The notes under the pieces are model-generated. The model ran no database searches. It was not told the DNA's origin and worked only from the letters and a program-made list of their open reading frames with translations. Positions 8,696 to 19,674 of a stretch of DNA of 22,085 bases are shown here, in pieces. A program made the position numbers and the translations under genes. Origin of the DNA: Haplomitrium mnioides (Eukaryota; Marchantiophyta; Haplomitriopsida; Calobryales); assembly GCA_049999725.1 (NCBI GenBank), contig JBNGIS010008625.1, positions 1 through 22,085 of the forward strand, given 5' to 3'. The number at the start of each line of letters is the position of its first letter. Positions within the stretch are counted from its first letter, which is position 1.

Positions 8696-8860
8696 GAGAT
8701 TCCAAGTTGGCCAGTGTGAGTGTGTTGGGTGTGTGAGTGCGTGAGTTTGTGAAATTGCACTACCGCAACTTTGTGTCTAGCCAAGCAGCGACCACTTCGG
8801 AGGAGGCAACCAACAAAATTGATGAACAGAGGAGGGTGTTTGTGGGGACACTTCATACTT
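8696..8860 (+). other. Short untranslated stretch between pol and PPT
   Basis: No coding signal. It has a TG-rich segment (about 8714-8755, repeated GTGTGAG-like words) and then unique sequence. Its length is normal for the gap between pol and the 3' LTR in gypsy elements that lack an extra 3' gene. Confidence 0.5.
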
Positions 8861-8872
8861 AAAGGGGGAGTT
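8861..8872 (+). promoter_or_regulatory. Polypurine tract (plus-strand primer site)
   Basis: AAAGGGGGAG, then TTA, immediately precedes TGCTAGTCGG, the presumed TG start of the 3' LTR. Reverse transcription of LTR elements starts plus-strand DNA at such a tract directly upstream of the 3' LTR. The position fits: downstream of the pol end and at the upstream edge of the LTR-like block. Confidence 0.7.
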
Positions 8873-9531
8873 ATGCTAGTCGGTGACATGAGGCACTAGG
8901 GAAGAATTCATGGAATCGAAGGTCGCAATGGGGCAATTCCTCTCTCATAAGTGTTTAAGTACCCCGGAAGCACCGGATCAACTCCAATTAGCGAGTAAGA
9001 GCGGATCGCCTAGATCCAAGGAGTGGAATTGGGCCGTGGCGGGGAAGGAAGGGAGGTTGACAGAAGAAGGGTTCGTGGGATTGCTTCGGAGTGGGAGAAG
9101 GGAGTTGTGTAGCCAACGAATGGAGGCACCACTAAAATTTGAAGGAAGCAAACTAGAGCATGCGAGTGGCACTGAAACGCGAGGATCATGGCCAGAGTAG
9201 GGAGGAAATAGATCGCTCACCAGAGGCGATCAGCCGAGAAGAAGAAGGAAAGGCGACCTCGAAAGTGAAGACGGATTGGGGACCATAGGAGGAGGACCAG
9301 AGACGTGGGGTGGAGATCGAAGATCGACAACAGTCGAAGGGACCGCAGGTAAGAGAAATGCTGTAGCGCAAGCCTTTAGATGTCGCGCACCGGAAGCATG
9401 AATTGAGAGGAGGGGCAATGACCTTCATAAGCAACGACGACGCCAAGGATCGGGGGATGCTTTGCTTCCTCAGGCATTGACGGGTTCTATTGGGGTCCGA
9501 AACCATTTCCTTCACAGTTTAGTGGGCTTAT

Positions 9532-9727
9532 GTGGAAACGTAGCATCCTCGAAGGTGTCCGCGGGCTTTGGCGGAAACGTGGCATCCTTGGAGGTGTCCA
9601 CAGACTTCGGTGGAAAAATGGCGTCCTCAAAGGTGTCCGCAAGCTTCTGCAGAAACGTGGCATCTTCAGAGGTGTTCAGGAGCTTCAGCGGAAACGTGGC
9701 CAATTCAGAGGAGTCCATGGGATGCTT
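9532..9727 (+). repeat. 39-bp tandem repeat, about five units, in LTR-2
   Basis: Units start at 9532, 9571, 9610, 9649 and 9688 with GCGGAAACGTGGCATCCT or close variants and continue with an AGGTGTCCGC-like second half. The last unit is diverged. Because 39 is divisible by three, one frame reads as a 13-residue repeat, but opposite-strand frames are equally open, so this is not taken as coding. A related unit can be recognised in LTR-1 at about 375-415 (ACGTGGCATTCCCAAGGAG). Confidence 0.75.
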
Positions 9728-9735
9728 CGGACGAA

Positions 9736-10520
9736 GGTCAGCGCGGCGGTCCACCTTCCCTGTTGAAAGTGGCGTCAGACGACACTCTGTGGAACCAATT
9801 CAACTACGGGCCCAGAGGTTCCGTGGTTTCCTTCGGACTCTCTGTCCGAGGAATATTCTGAAATCTCCTGTGGTCAACTTTTGAACCCTTGGTCAGCGTG
9901 GCGGTCCAACTTCCTTGTTGAAAGCGACATCGGACGACGCCCTACGGAACTAAGTCAACTATAGGCCCAGAGGTTCCGTGGTTTCCTTTGGACTCCATGT
10001 CCGAGGAATATTCCAGAATCTCTCGTGGTCAACTTCGGAACCCCAGGTCAGCGGGGCGGTCCACCTTCCTTGTTGAAAGCGACGTCGGACGGTGCCTTAT
10101 AGAAGAATTCAACCTCGGACTCTTGGAGAGGTTCTTCAGACTCATCTATCCGAGAGATCCTTTGGGTTAGAGCTAGGGTCAACTTCGGAAGCAAGTCAAC
10201 GCGGTGGTCCAACTTCCAGGTTGAAGACGGCGTCAGACAACGGCCACAGAGGAAATGTCAACCTTGGACTCAAGAGTTCGAGGGGTTCTTTAGACTCACC
10301 TGTCCGAGGGATGCTTCAGGTCAGAGCCAGGGTCAACTTCAGAAGCAGGTCAGCGCAGCGGTCCAACTTTTGGGTTGAATACGACGTCGGACGACGACCA
10401 CAAAGGAAAAGTCAACCCCGGAACTCAAGGTCTAAGGGATCTTTCAGACTCACCAGTCCATTGGATTCTTCGGACTTGGGTTCATGGTCAACTACGGATC
10501 AAGGTCAATGCGGCGGTCAA
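9736..10520 (+). repeat. 155-bp tandem repeat, five units, in LTR-2
   Basis: Units start with GGTCAGCGCGGCGGTCCA or variants at 9736, 9891, 10046, about 10193, 10348, and a partial one at 10503. The spacing is 155 bp except one unit of 147 bp. Each unit carries a TTGAAAGCGACGTCGGACG segment and a GTTTCCTTCGGACTC or equivalent segment followed by TGTCCGAGG. The units resemble the 125-bp repeats of LTR-1 (CGGTCCGCCTACCCC, GCATCGGACGGCGC). Confidence 0.8.
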
Positions 10521-10592
10521 GCTTCCCGGATGAAGATGATATCGAATGGTAGTTGTGGAAGAAAAGTCAACAACAGACTCTGGGTTCTGTAG

Positions 10593-10760
10593 GATTCTTT
10601 GGACTCAGATCCGCGAGATTCTTCAAACTCAGATCCGCGGGATTCTTCGAACTCGAATCCGCGAGATTCTTTGGACTCGGATCCACGGGATTCTTGGGAC
10701 TCGGATCCGCAAGATTCTTTGGACTCGGTTTTGAGAGATTCTTCAGACTAGACCCCGTAA
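10593..10760 (+). repeat. 24-bp minisatellite, seven units, in LTR-2
   Basis: Seven head-to-tail 24-bp units start at 10593, 10617, 10641, 10665, 10689, 10713 and 10737. The consensus begins GATTCTTTGGACTCGGATCC and ends GCGA. The first six are close and the last is diverged. The unit resembles a piece at the end of the 155-bp unit (GGATTCTTCGGACTTGG at about 10464), from which it probably grew. It ends about 137 bp before the TATA-like site. Confidence 0.85.
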
Positions 10761-10896
10761 CCCTCGGAATTGACCGTTGTACTTGGATCATTCCTCAAAT
10801 AGACGGGACAAGTGTCGCCACGTCCAGAGCTCAAGGCCAATGGGAATAACAACCTTTTCAAATGTGGTAGATACGCATGGACAGAAGCATGAGGGG

Positions 10897-10900
10897 TATA
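10897..10900 (+). promoter_or_regulatory. TATA-like site of LTR-2 (decayed)
   Basis: GAGGGGTATAGATC lies at the place that matches TATAAAG in LTR-1, again 512 bp upstream of the first hairpin. The box is weaker here (TATAGA). It is called on position, not on sequence alone. Confidence 0.35.
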
Positions 10901-11408
10901 GATCGATGGGCTGCGACTTTGAATTGGTTGGTGTGCATGCAAATTAGGGATGCGCAAGTGATCTCAGGACAGAAAGACACAACAAGGTAAGGCAAAAGTG
11001 ATTCAAGTGAAGATTTACGTAAGGCAAGTGGACTCGTGTAGAGGGCTAGGAAGGGTGGAGGTAGATTGGAGGGGCGCCGAGAATTGTGGGCAGGGAGCTC
11101 TAGAGGCTCGGACAATCCAAGTGAATTCATCCCTGCGGGTGGACTAGTAGTGGAGGTGAATCAATACGGGAAATTGAAGGGGATACTATCTATTGAGAAT
11201 TCGGGAGAGGTTGCCAAGGAGGAATCTTGGAATCATCTTTGCATCATCTGTGCAGGAGCATCAAACCCATAAACGCTCGGAGTGTGCTCTGGTTTAATCT
11301 GTCAAGTGGAGCCAAGAAAGGAGTGGCTACGTTAGTGCTCGCACGCTGCGAAGAAGATCTGTTCTAGGTTTAGAGGTGGAGTGAGTAGCTAACAATTGAG
11401 AGGACTGT

Positions 11409-11482
11409 CTTCCAAAGGTGGAAGTTAAAGAAATCCTCTTCCGATCATGAGGAAGTAAATCCAAGGCTTCTCGCGAGGGAAG
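11409..11482 (+). promoter_or_regulatory. Three-stem-loop cluster in LTR-2
   Basis: HP1 is 11409-11424 (CTTCCA, AAGG loop, TGGAAG). HP2 is 11438-11455 (CTTCC, 8-base loop, GGAAG). HP3 is 11467-11482 (CTTCTCGCGAGGGAAG, identical to LTR-1 and LTR-3). The starts are exactly 29 bp apart. Tails are TTAAAG, TAAATC and TTAAAA. HP3 and the bases after it as far as CTATCTGGA match the other copies almost perfectly, while most of the LTR around it has diverged. Confidence 0.62.
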
Positions 11483-12112
11483 TTAAAAAACTATCTGGAA
11501 GAAGGGTGTGTGCATGGGAGATGAAAGGAAGATTGAGATTGTAAGTTGAGGAAGGGAGGAGTCTGTTGGGGAGGTCAGTCCCTATGGTTCTGTAAGGCAT
11601 ACGATTTTGGTGGAGTGCTATGCATGTGTGTTTGTATTTGTGTATGAGTGTATTATTCAGATTTGAATTTTGTTGTATTGTATAAGAAACACTTAGGACT
11701 AGGAGGATACAAGTATTCCATTTTTTGGGATCTTGGGACAGCCCTTCAAAGGGGGAGTCAGGTCCCTCGACATTGTTCTCTGATACTTGGGGTATTGCAT
11801 TCTGCTCTCGATTTGTATACAAAGTGGCTGGGTCTAGATTTGGGACCCCTGAATTATATTAAAGATTACCACAGAAGTATCTTGGTCCATGTGTATGTGT
11901 GTTCTAGCATTGAGTGTGGATGAGCAAATTGGCTGCTGAAGTGATTATTGAGGTGAGGAAAGGCTTGTAAGGTGGAGAAGAGTTCTTTAGAGCCTCAAAG
12001 TGATAAGTGGCTAGGGCCCATCTTACAAAAGAACCTATTTCCCCTGTTTTTATCCTCCCTTATCTTCTAAGTGACACTTATGAAGGTTAAGGCCTGAAGA
12101 AGGGGAGTGATA

Positions 12113-15100
12113 GGAGTAGTGTAAATATCAAGTGATATGAATTGACAGTCTTGAGATCACGAGTCTCTAATTCCTTTGATGTTATGAATGACACTCTTGA
12201 AAATATGAGTCTTGAATTCCAATGATGTTGTGAAAAGCACTCTTGAACGCAATAGTATGAAATTCTAGCAATACGAGTCAAAAATTCAAATGATGTTTTA
12301 AATAGCACTCTTGAAATCATATGAATCAAGAGTCTAGAATTCCAACAATGTTGTGAATAGCACCATTGAAAGCAATAGTCTAGAATTCTGATGATGTTGT
12401 GTATAGTACTCTTGAAAACATTAGTCTAAAATTCTAGTGATGTAGATTGGCACCCTTGAGATCATTAGTCTAGAGTTCCAATGATGTTATAAATGACACT
12501 CTTGAAATCATGAGTCTAGAATTCCAATGATGTTGTGAAAAGAACTCTTGAAAGCACTAGTCTAGAATTTTAGTGAGGTGGATTGACACTCTTGAGATCA
12601 TTTGTTTAGAATTTTAACTATTTTATAAAGGGCACTATTGAAATCATGAGTCTAGAATTCCAATGATGTTGTGAATAGTGCTCTTGAAAGTATTTGTCTA
12701 GAATTCTAATTATGTGAATTGGCCACGTTGTGAATAGCAATCTTGAAAGCATTAGTCTAGAATTCTAATGATGTGAATTGGAACTCTTGAGATATGAGTC
12801 TAGAATTTCAATGATGTTATACATGGAACTCTTGAAATCATGAGAATGTATGATTCTAGAATTCCAATAATGTTGTGAATTATACCTTTGAAATCATGAG
12901 TCTAGAATTTCAATGATGTTGTGAATAGCACTTTTGAAAGCACTAGTCTAGAATTTGAGTGATGTGAAAGGGCACTCTTGAGATATGAGTCTATAATTCC
13001 AATGATGTTTTGAATGGATCTCTTAAAATCATTAGAAATAACGAGTCTAGAATTCCAACAATGTTGTGACAAACACCCTTGAAATCATGAGTCTAGAATT
13101 GCAATGATGTTGTAAATAGAACTCTTGAAATCATGAGAAATCAAGAGTCTAGAATTCCAAAAATGTTGTGAATAGCACACTTGAAATTATGAGTCTAGAA
13201 TTCCAATGATGTTGTGAATGACACTCTTGAAATCATGAGAAATCATGAGTGTAGAATTCCAATTATATTTTGAATAGCACCATTGAAATCAATAGTCTAG
13301 AAGTAGCATGATGTTGTGTTTAGTACTCTTGAAAACATTAGTCTAGAATCTTAGTGATGTGAATTGGCACTCTTGAGATCATAAGTCTAGAATTCCAATG
13401 ATGTTATAAATGACACTCTTGAATGAGTCTAGACTTTCAATGATGTTGTGAAAATCACTCTTGAAAGGAGTAGTCTAAAATTCTAGTGATGTGAATTGAC
13501 ACTCTTGAGATCATGAGTCTCTAATTCTAATGATAATGTAAATGACACTCTTGAAAGTATGAGTCTTGAATTCAAATGATGTTGAAAAATGCACTCTTGG
13601 AAGGAGTAGTATAAAATTCTAGTGATGTTAATTGAAACTTTTGAAATCATGAGTCTCTAATTCCAATAATGTTTTAAATGACACTCTTTAAATTATGAGT
13701 CTGTAATTCCAATGATGTTGTGAATAGCACTCTTGACATCATTAGTCTAGAATTCTAGCAATGGGAATTGTCACTCTTGAGATATGAGTCCAGAACTCTA
13801 ATGATGTTGTGAATGACACCCTTGAAATCATGAGAAATCACAAGTCTCAATTCCAATAATGTGGTTAATAGCACCATTGAAATGAATGGTCTAGAAATTT
13901 GATGATGTTGTATATAGTACTCTTGAAAATATTGGTCTAGAATTCTTGTGATGTGAATTGGCACTCTTGAGATCACGAGTCTAGAATTCCAATGATGTTA
14001 TGAATGACACTCTTGAAACCATGAGTCTAGAATTCCAATGATGTCGTGAATAGCACTCTTGAAAGCAATAGTCTAGAATTCTAGTGATGTGAATTGACAC
14101 TTTCGAAATCATTAGTCTAGAATTTTAATTATTTATAAAGGGCACTATTGAAATCATGAGTCTAGAATTCCAATGATGTTGTGCATAGCACTCTTGAAAG
14201 CATTTGTCTAGAATTCTAATGATGTAAATTGGCATGTTGTGAATAGCAATTTTGAAAGCATTGGTTTAGAATTCTAATGATGTGAATTGGCACTCTTGCA
14301 ATAAGAGTCTAGAATTTCAATGATGTTCTAAATGGAACTCTTGAAATTATGAGAAATTATGAGTCTAGAATTCCAATAATGTTTTGAATTGTACCTTTGA
14401 AATCATGAGTCTAGAATTCCATTTATGTTGTGAATAGCACTCTTGAAAGCATTAGAAATCATGAGTCTAGAATTCCAATAATTTTGTGACAAGCACCCTT
14501 CAAGTCATGAGTTGAGATATCCAATGATGTTATGAATGGAACTCTTGAAATCATCAGCCTGAAATTCTAATAATGTTTTGAATAGCACACTTGAAATCAT
14601 GAGTCTAGAATTCCAATGATGTCATGAATGGCACTCTTGAAGTCATGAGAAATCATGAGTCTAGAATTCCAGTAATGTTGTGAATAGCATCATTGAAATC
14701 AATAGTCTAGAACTTTGATGATGTTGTGTATAGTACTCTTGAAAATATTAGTCTAGAATTTTAGTGATGTGAATTGGCACTCTTGAGATTATAAGTCTAG
14801 AATTCCAATGATGTTATAAATGACATTTGTGAAATCATGAGTCTAGAATTCCAATGATGTTGTGAAAAGCACTCTTGAAAGGAGTAGTCTAAAAATCTAG
14901 TGATATGAATTGACACTCTTAAGAACATGAGTCTCTAATTCCTATGATGTCATAAATGACACTCTTGAAATTATAAGTCTTGAATTCCAATGATGTTGTT
15001 AAAAACACTCTAGAAAGTAGTAGTATAAAAATCTAGTGATGTGAATTGACACTCTTGAGATCATGAGTCTCTAATTCCAATGATGTTCTAAATGACACTC

Positions 15101-18100
15101 TTGAAATTATGAGTTTTGATTTCCAATGATGATGTGAAAAGCACTCTTGAAAGCATTAGTCCAGAATTCTAGCAATGTGCATTGGCACTCTTGAGATATG
15201 AGTCCAGAAATCTAATGATGTTGTGAATAACACTCTTGAAATCAATAGAAATCACGAGTCTAAATTCCAATAATCTCGTGAATAGCACCATTGAAATCAA
15301 TAGTCTAGAATTTTGATAATGTTGTGAATAGGATTCTTGAAAACATTAGTATTGAGTTCAAGTGAGGTGAATTGACACTCCTTAGATCATAAGTCTAGAC
15401 TTTTAATGATGTTTTGTATGGCACTCTTGAAATAATAAGTCTAGAACTCCAATGATGTTGTGAATAACACTTTTGAAAGCACTAGTCTAGAATTCTAGTG
15501 ATGTGAATTAATAGTCTTGAGATCATGAGTCTAGAATTTTATTTATATTGTAAATGACAATCTTGAAATTATGAGTCTAGAATTCCAAGATCTTGTGAAT
15601 AGCAGTCTTGAGAGATTAGTCTAGAATTCTAATGATTTGAATTTGCATTTTGTGAATAGCAATCTTGAAAGCATTAGTTTAGAACTCTAATGATATGAAT
15701 TCGCATGGTGTGAATAGAAATTTTGAAAGCACTAGTCCAGAATTCTAATGATGTGAATTGGCACTCTTGAGATATAAGTCTATAATTCCAATGATGTTAT
15801 GAATGGCACTCTTTAAATCATGAGAAATAACGAGTATGAATTCCAATAATGTTGTGAATAGCACCATTGAAATCAATTGTCTAGAATTTTGATGATGTTG
15901 TGTAAAGTACTCTTGAAAACATGAGTTTAGAATTCTAGTAATGTGAATTGCTACTCTTAAGATTATAAGTCTAGAATTCGAAAGATGTAGTGAATAACAC
16001 TCTTGGAATCATGAGTCTAGAATATCAATGATGTTGTGAATAGCACTTTTGAAAGCACTAGTCTAGAATTCTACTGATGTGAATTGACACTCTTGAGATT
16101 ATTAGTCTAGAATTTTAATTATTTTATCAACAACACTATTGAAATCATGAGTCTAGATTCCAATAATGTTGTGAATACCACTCTTGAAAGCATTAGTTAG
16201 AATTCTAATGATGTGAATTGGCATGTTGTGAATAGCAATCTTGAAAGCATTAGTCTAGAATTCTAGTGATGTGAATTGGCACTCTTGAGATATGAGTCTA
16301 GAATTCCAATGATGTTTTGAATGGAACTCTTGAAATCATGAGAACTTATGAGTCTAGAATTCCTATAATGTTGTGAATAGCACCTTTGAAATCATGAGTC
16401 TAGAATTTCAATGATGTTTTTAATAGCATGATGTTATGAATGGCAGTGTTGAAATGATGAGAAATCATGAGTTTAGAATTCCAATAATGTTTTGAATAGC
16501 ACCATTGAAATTGTGAGTCTAGAATACCAATGATGTTTTGAATGGAACTCTTGAAATCATGAGAAATCATGAGTCTAGAATTCTAATAATGTTGTGAATA
16601 GCACCATTGAAATCAATAGTCTAGAATTTTGATGATGTTGTGTATAGTACTCTTGAAAACATTAGTCTAGACTTCTACTGATGTTAATTTGCACTCTTGA
16701 GATCATAAGTCTAGAATTCCAATGATTTTGTGAATGACACTCTTGAAATCATGAGTCTAGAATTCCAATGATGTTGTACAAAGCACTCTTGAAAGCAGTA
16801 GTCTAAAATTCTAGTGATATGAATTGAAACTCTTGAGGTCATGAGTCTCTAATTCCAATGATGTTATAAATGAGACTCTTGAAATTATGAGTCTTGAATT
16901 CCAATGATATTATAAAAAGCACTCTTGAAAGCAATAGTCTAGAATTCTAGGGATGTGAATTGGCACTCTTGAGATATCATCTAATGATTTTGTGAATGAC
17001 ATTGTTGAAATCATGAGAAATTACGAGTCTGAATTCCAATAATGTGGTAAATAGCACTATTGAAATGAATAGTCTAGAAATTTCATGATGTTGTGTATAG
17101 TACTCTTGAAAACATTAGTCTAGAGATGTAGTGATGTGAATTGGCACTCTTGAGATCATAAATCTAGACTTTTAATGATGTTTTGAATGGCACTCTTGAA
17201 ATCATGAGTGTAGAACTCCAATGATGTTGTGAATAGCAATCTTGAAAGCAGTAATCCAAAATTCTAGTGATGTGAATTGACACTCTTGAGATCATGAGTC
17301 TAGAATTTTAATTTTATTTTAAATGACTTTCTTGAAATAATGAGTCTATAATTCCAAGATGTTGTGAATAGCACTCTTGGAAGCATTAGTCTAGAATTCT
17401 AATGATGTGAATTGGCATGTTGTGAATGGCAATATTGAAAGCATTAGTCTAGAACTGTATTGATGTGAATTGGCAGGTTGTGAATAGAAATCTTGGAAGC
17501 ACTAGTGTGTAGAATTCTAATGAAGTGAATCGGCACTCTTGAGATATGAGTCGAAAATTTGAATGATGTTTTAAATGACACTCTTGAAGTCATGAGAAAT
17601 CAAGAGTCTAGAATTCCAAAAATGTTGTGAATAGCACCATTGAAAGCAATAGTCTAGAATTTTGATGATGTTGTATATAGTATTCTTGAAAAAATTAGTT
17701 TATAATTCTAGTGCTGTGAATTGGCACTCTTGAGATCATGAGTCTAGAATTCCAATGATGTTGTGAATGGTCCTATTGAAATCATGAGTCTAGAATTCCA
17801 ATGTTGTTGTGAATATAACTCTTGAAAGCACTAGTCTAGAATTCTAGTGATAAGAATTGACACTCTTGAGATCATTAGTCTAAAATTTCCATTATTTTAT
17901 AAAGGGCACTATTGAAGTCGTGAGTCTAGAATTCCAATGATGTTGTGAATAATGCTCTTGAAAGAATTTTTCTAGAATTCTAGTGATGTGAATTGGCCAT
18001 GTTGTGAATAGAAATTTTGAAAGCATTAGTCTGGAACTTCTAATGATGTGAATTGGCCCTCTTGAGATATGAGTCTGAAATTCCAATGATGTTATAAATG

Positions 18101-18915
18101 GAACTCTTGAAATCTTGAGAAATTGTGATTCTAGAATTCTAATAATGTTGTGAATCGTACCTTTGAAATCATGAGTCTAGAATTTCAATGATGTTGTGAA
18201 TAGGATGTTTTGAATGGATCTCTTGAAATCATTAGAAATCATGAGTCTAGAATTCCAATGATGTTGTAAATGGAACTCTTGAAATCATGAGAAATCATGA
18301 GTCTAGAATTCCAATAGAGTTTTTAATAGCACCATTGAAATCAATAGTCTAGAATTAGCGTGATGTTGTGTATAGTACTCTTGAAAATATTAGTCTAGAA
18401 TTAGCATGATATTGTGTATAGTACTCTTGAAAACATTAGTCTAGAATTTTAGTGATGTGAATTGGCACTCTTGAGATCATAAGTCTAGAATTTGAATGAT
18501 GTTATAAATGACACTCTTGAAATCATGAGTCTAGAATTCCAATGATGTTGTGAAAAGCACTATTGAAAGGAGTAATCTAAAATTCTAGTGATGTGAATTG
18601 ACACTTTTGAGATTGTGAGTCTCTAATTCCAATGATGTTGTAAATGACACTCTTGAAAATATAAGTCTTGAGTTCCAATGATGTTGTGAAAAGCATTCTT
18701 GAAAGCAGTAGTATAAAATTCTAGTGATGTGAATTGACACTCTTGAGATCATGAGCCTCTAATTCCAATGATGTTTTAAATGACACTCTTGAAATGACGA
18801 GTCTCAAGTTCCAATGATGTTGTGAATAGTAATTTTGACAACATTAGTCTAGAATTCTAGTGATGGGAATTGGCACTCTTGAGATATATTTCTAGAACTC
18901 TAATGATGTTGTGAA
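12113..18915. repeat. Satellite-like tandem array, about 46-bp monomer, 6.8 kb
   Basis: Around 145-150 head-to-tail monomers fill the region between LTR-2 and LTR-3. The commonest type (A, 46 bp) starts GAGTCTAGAATTCCAATGAT and continues GTTGTGAATAGCACTCTTGA, then AATCAT. A second type (B, about 44 bp) reads TAGTCTAGAATTCTAGTGAT, then GTGAATTGGCACTCTTGAGA, then TCAT. Most monomers carry TCTAGAATTC, which overlaps XbaI and EcoRI sites. Longer variants carry an extra GAGAAATCAT, and shortened hybrids join the B start to the A end. Marker monomers recur at about 1.3-1.5 kb in the first part (12401, 13912, 15327, 16642), suggesting loose higher-order units. The array is AT-rich and has no sustained reading frame. 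Whether it is a centromeric or a dispersed satellite cannot be told from here. Confidence 0.93.
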
Positions 18916-19172
18916 TGTCGCTCCCCTATCTCAGGTCTTAACCTTTTCAGACCCTGTTTCGAGTGCAGAGGAGGACGGGTTTCGGGCTTTCAGGTTCTTT
19001 TCTAAGATGGCCCCTTACTAGTTACCACTTTTAGACCTTAAGGACTCTTCCTCTCCTTACAAGCCTTATATGCTTTTCTCACTCTTCTTCTTCTCCTACT
19101 CAAGTCAGTCATTCAACCATCCCCAGGCCCATATCCATCACCCCCCATCTAGTTCGTGTGTAATTCCTGCAC

Positions 19173-19178
19173 TTTATT
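19173..19178 (-). promoter_or_regulatory. Possible polyadenylation signal in LTR-3
   Basis: AATAAA on the minus strand, in TTGGAATAAAGTGCAGG, about 1.09 kb downstream of the TATA-like site. The collinear place in LTR-2 reads GAATTATATTAAAG, so the motif is not well kept. Position in the downstream half of an LTR suits an R-region poly(A) signal, but the hexamer is common in AT-rich DNA. Confidence 0.25.
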
Positions 19179-19674
19179 CCAAGGGTCCAATAACTCAGAC
19201 CCTGCCATCTTATTTGTGCTTGGGGCAGAATGGGTGCTGTGACCTGCACCAATGTTCAATACAACCAATCTGGACTCCCCCTTCCAGGGTTGTCATAGGA
19301 TTGACACAACTATTTCCTAGCTATCCTAAGTATGAACTAATTCCTAACCTCTACTGACAAGACCAAGAACAGAGGGCATTCACCCCTAGGATCACTTGGT
19401 TGTGTCTAGGGGTTTGACTCCCCCTCTAGAGTGGTCCCAGGGTCTGCTCAGCTGATCTGGCTATCTCCTAATCCAATGAACCTATAAAACTTCGATGCAG
19501 AATGCAAATCTACTACACAAATATGGACAACAAATTTATACAATATACAAGAGAAAACAAAGTCCTTGAAGGCCCTCTCGATTTCCAACTGATTGATACT
19601 TTTCTTATGAGTCCCGTTGCCTTACAACTGCAGCCCAGCAACCCACACACCCTCCTCTCCAGATAGTTTTTTAA

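Larger units (their letters stand above)
8874..12112 (+). mobile_element. Long LTR copy 2 (LTR-2), 3' LTR of the pol remnant
   Basis: It begins with TG directly after the polypurine tract and ends near 12112 (AGGGGAGTGATA), where the satellite array starts without spacer; the terminal CA of the other copies appears here as TA. At about 3.24 kb it is very long for an LTR. Its upstream half holds three tandem arrays (39, 155 and 24 bp). Its downstream half is collinear with LTR-1 and LTR-3: TATA-like site 10897, GGAGGGGCGCCGAGAA block at about 11069, hairpins 11409-11482, GGGCCCATCTTACAAAAGAA at about 12016. Several open frames of 60-166 codons run through its repeats on both strands, but they only mirror repeat periods divisible by three, or chance, and I do not call them genes. 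Confidence 0.78.

Noticed and set aside
10092-10849. Open frames of 98-166 codons in LTR-2, including an FFGLGSAR-type repeat protein
   Set aside because: They follow the tandem repeats of the LTR, with comparable open frames on other frames and on the opposite strand, and no recognisable domain.
12113-18915. CRISPR-like regularly spaced repeats
   Set aside because: Monomers are contiguous and diverge along their whole length; there are no unique spacers, no cas genes, and the rest of the window is plant-type retrotransposon DNA.
12113-18915. Heat-shock-element-like inverted GAA/TTC motifs in the satellite
   Set aside because: GAATTC and TTCTAG are part of the monomer and lack the regular five-base nGAAn spacing, so a factor-binding claim is not supported.
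19070-19357. 95-codon open frame with a hydrophobic start, resembling a signal peptide
   Set aside because: It is antisense within LTR-3, starts in a T/C-rich run that encodes Leu/Phe/Ser by composition, and has no counterpart in LTR-1 or LTR-2.
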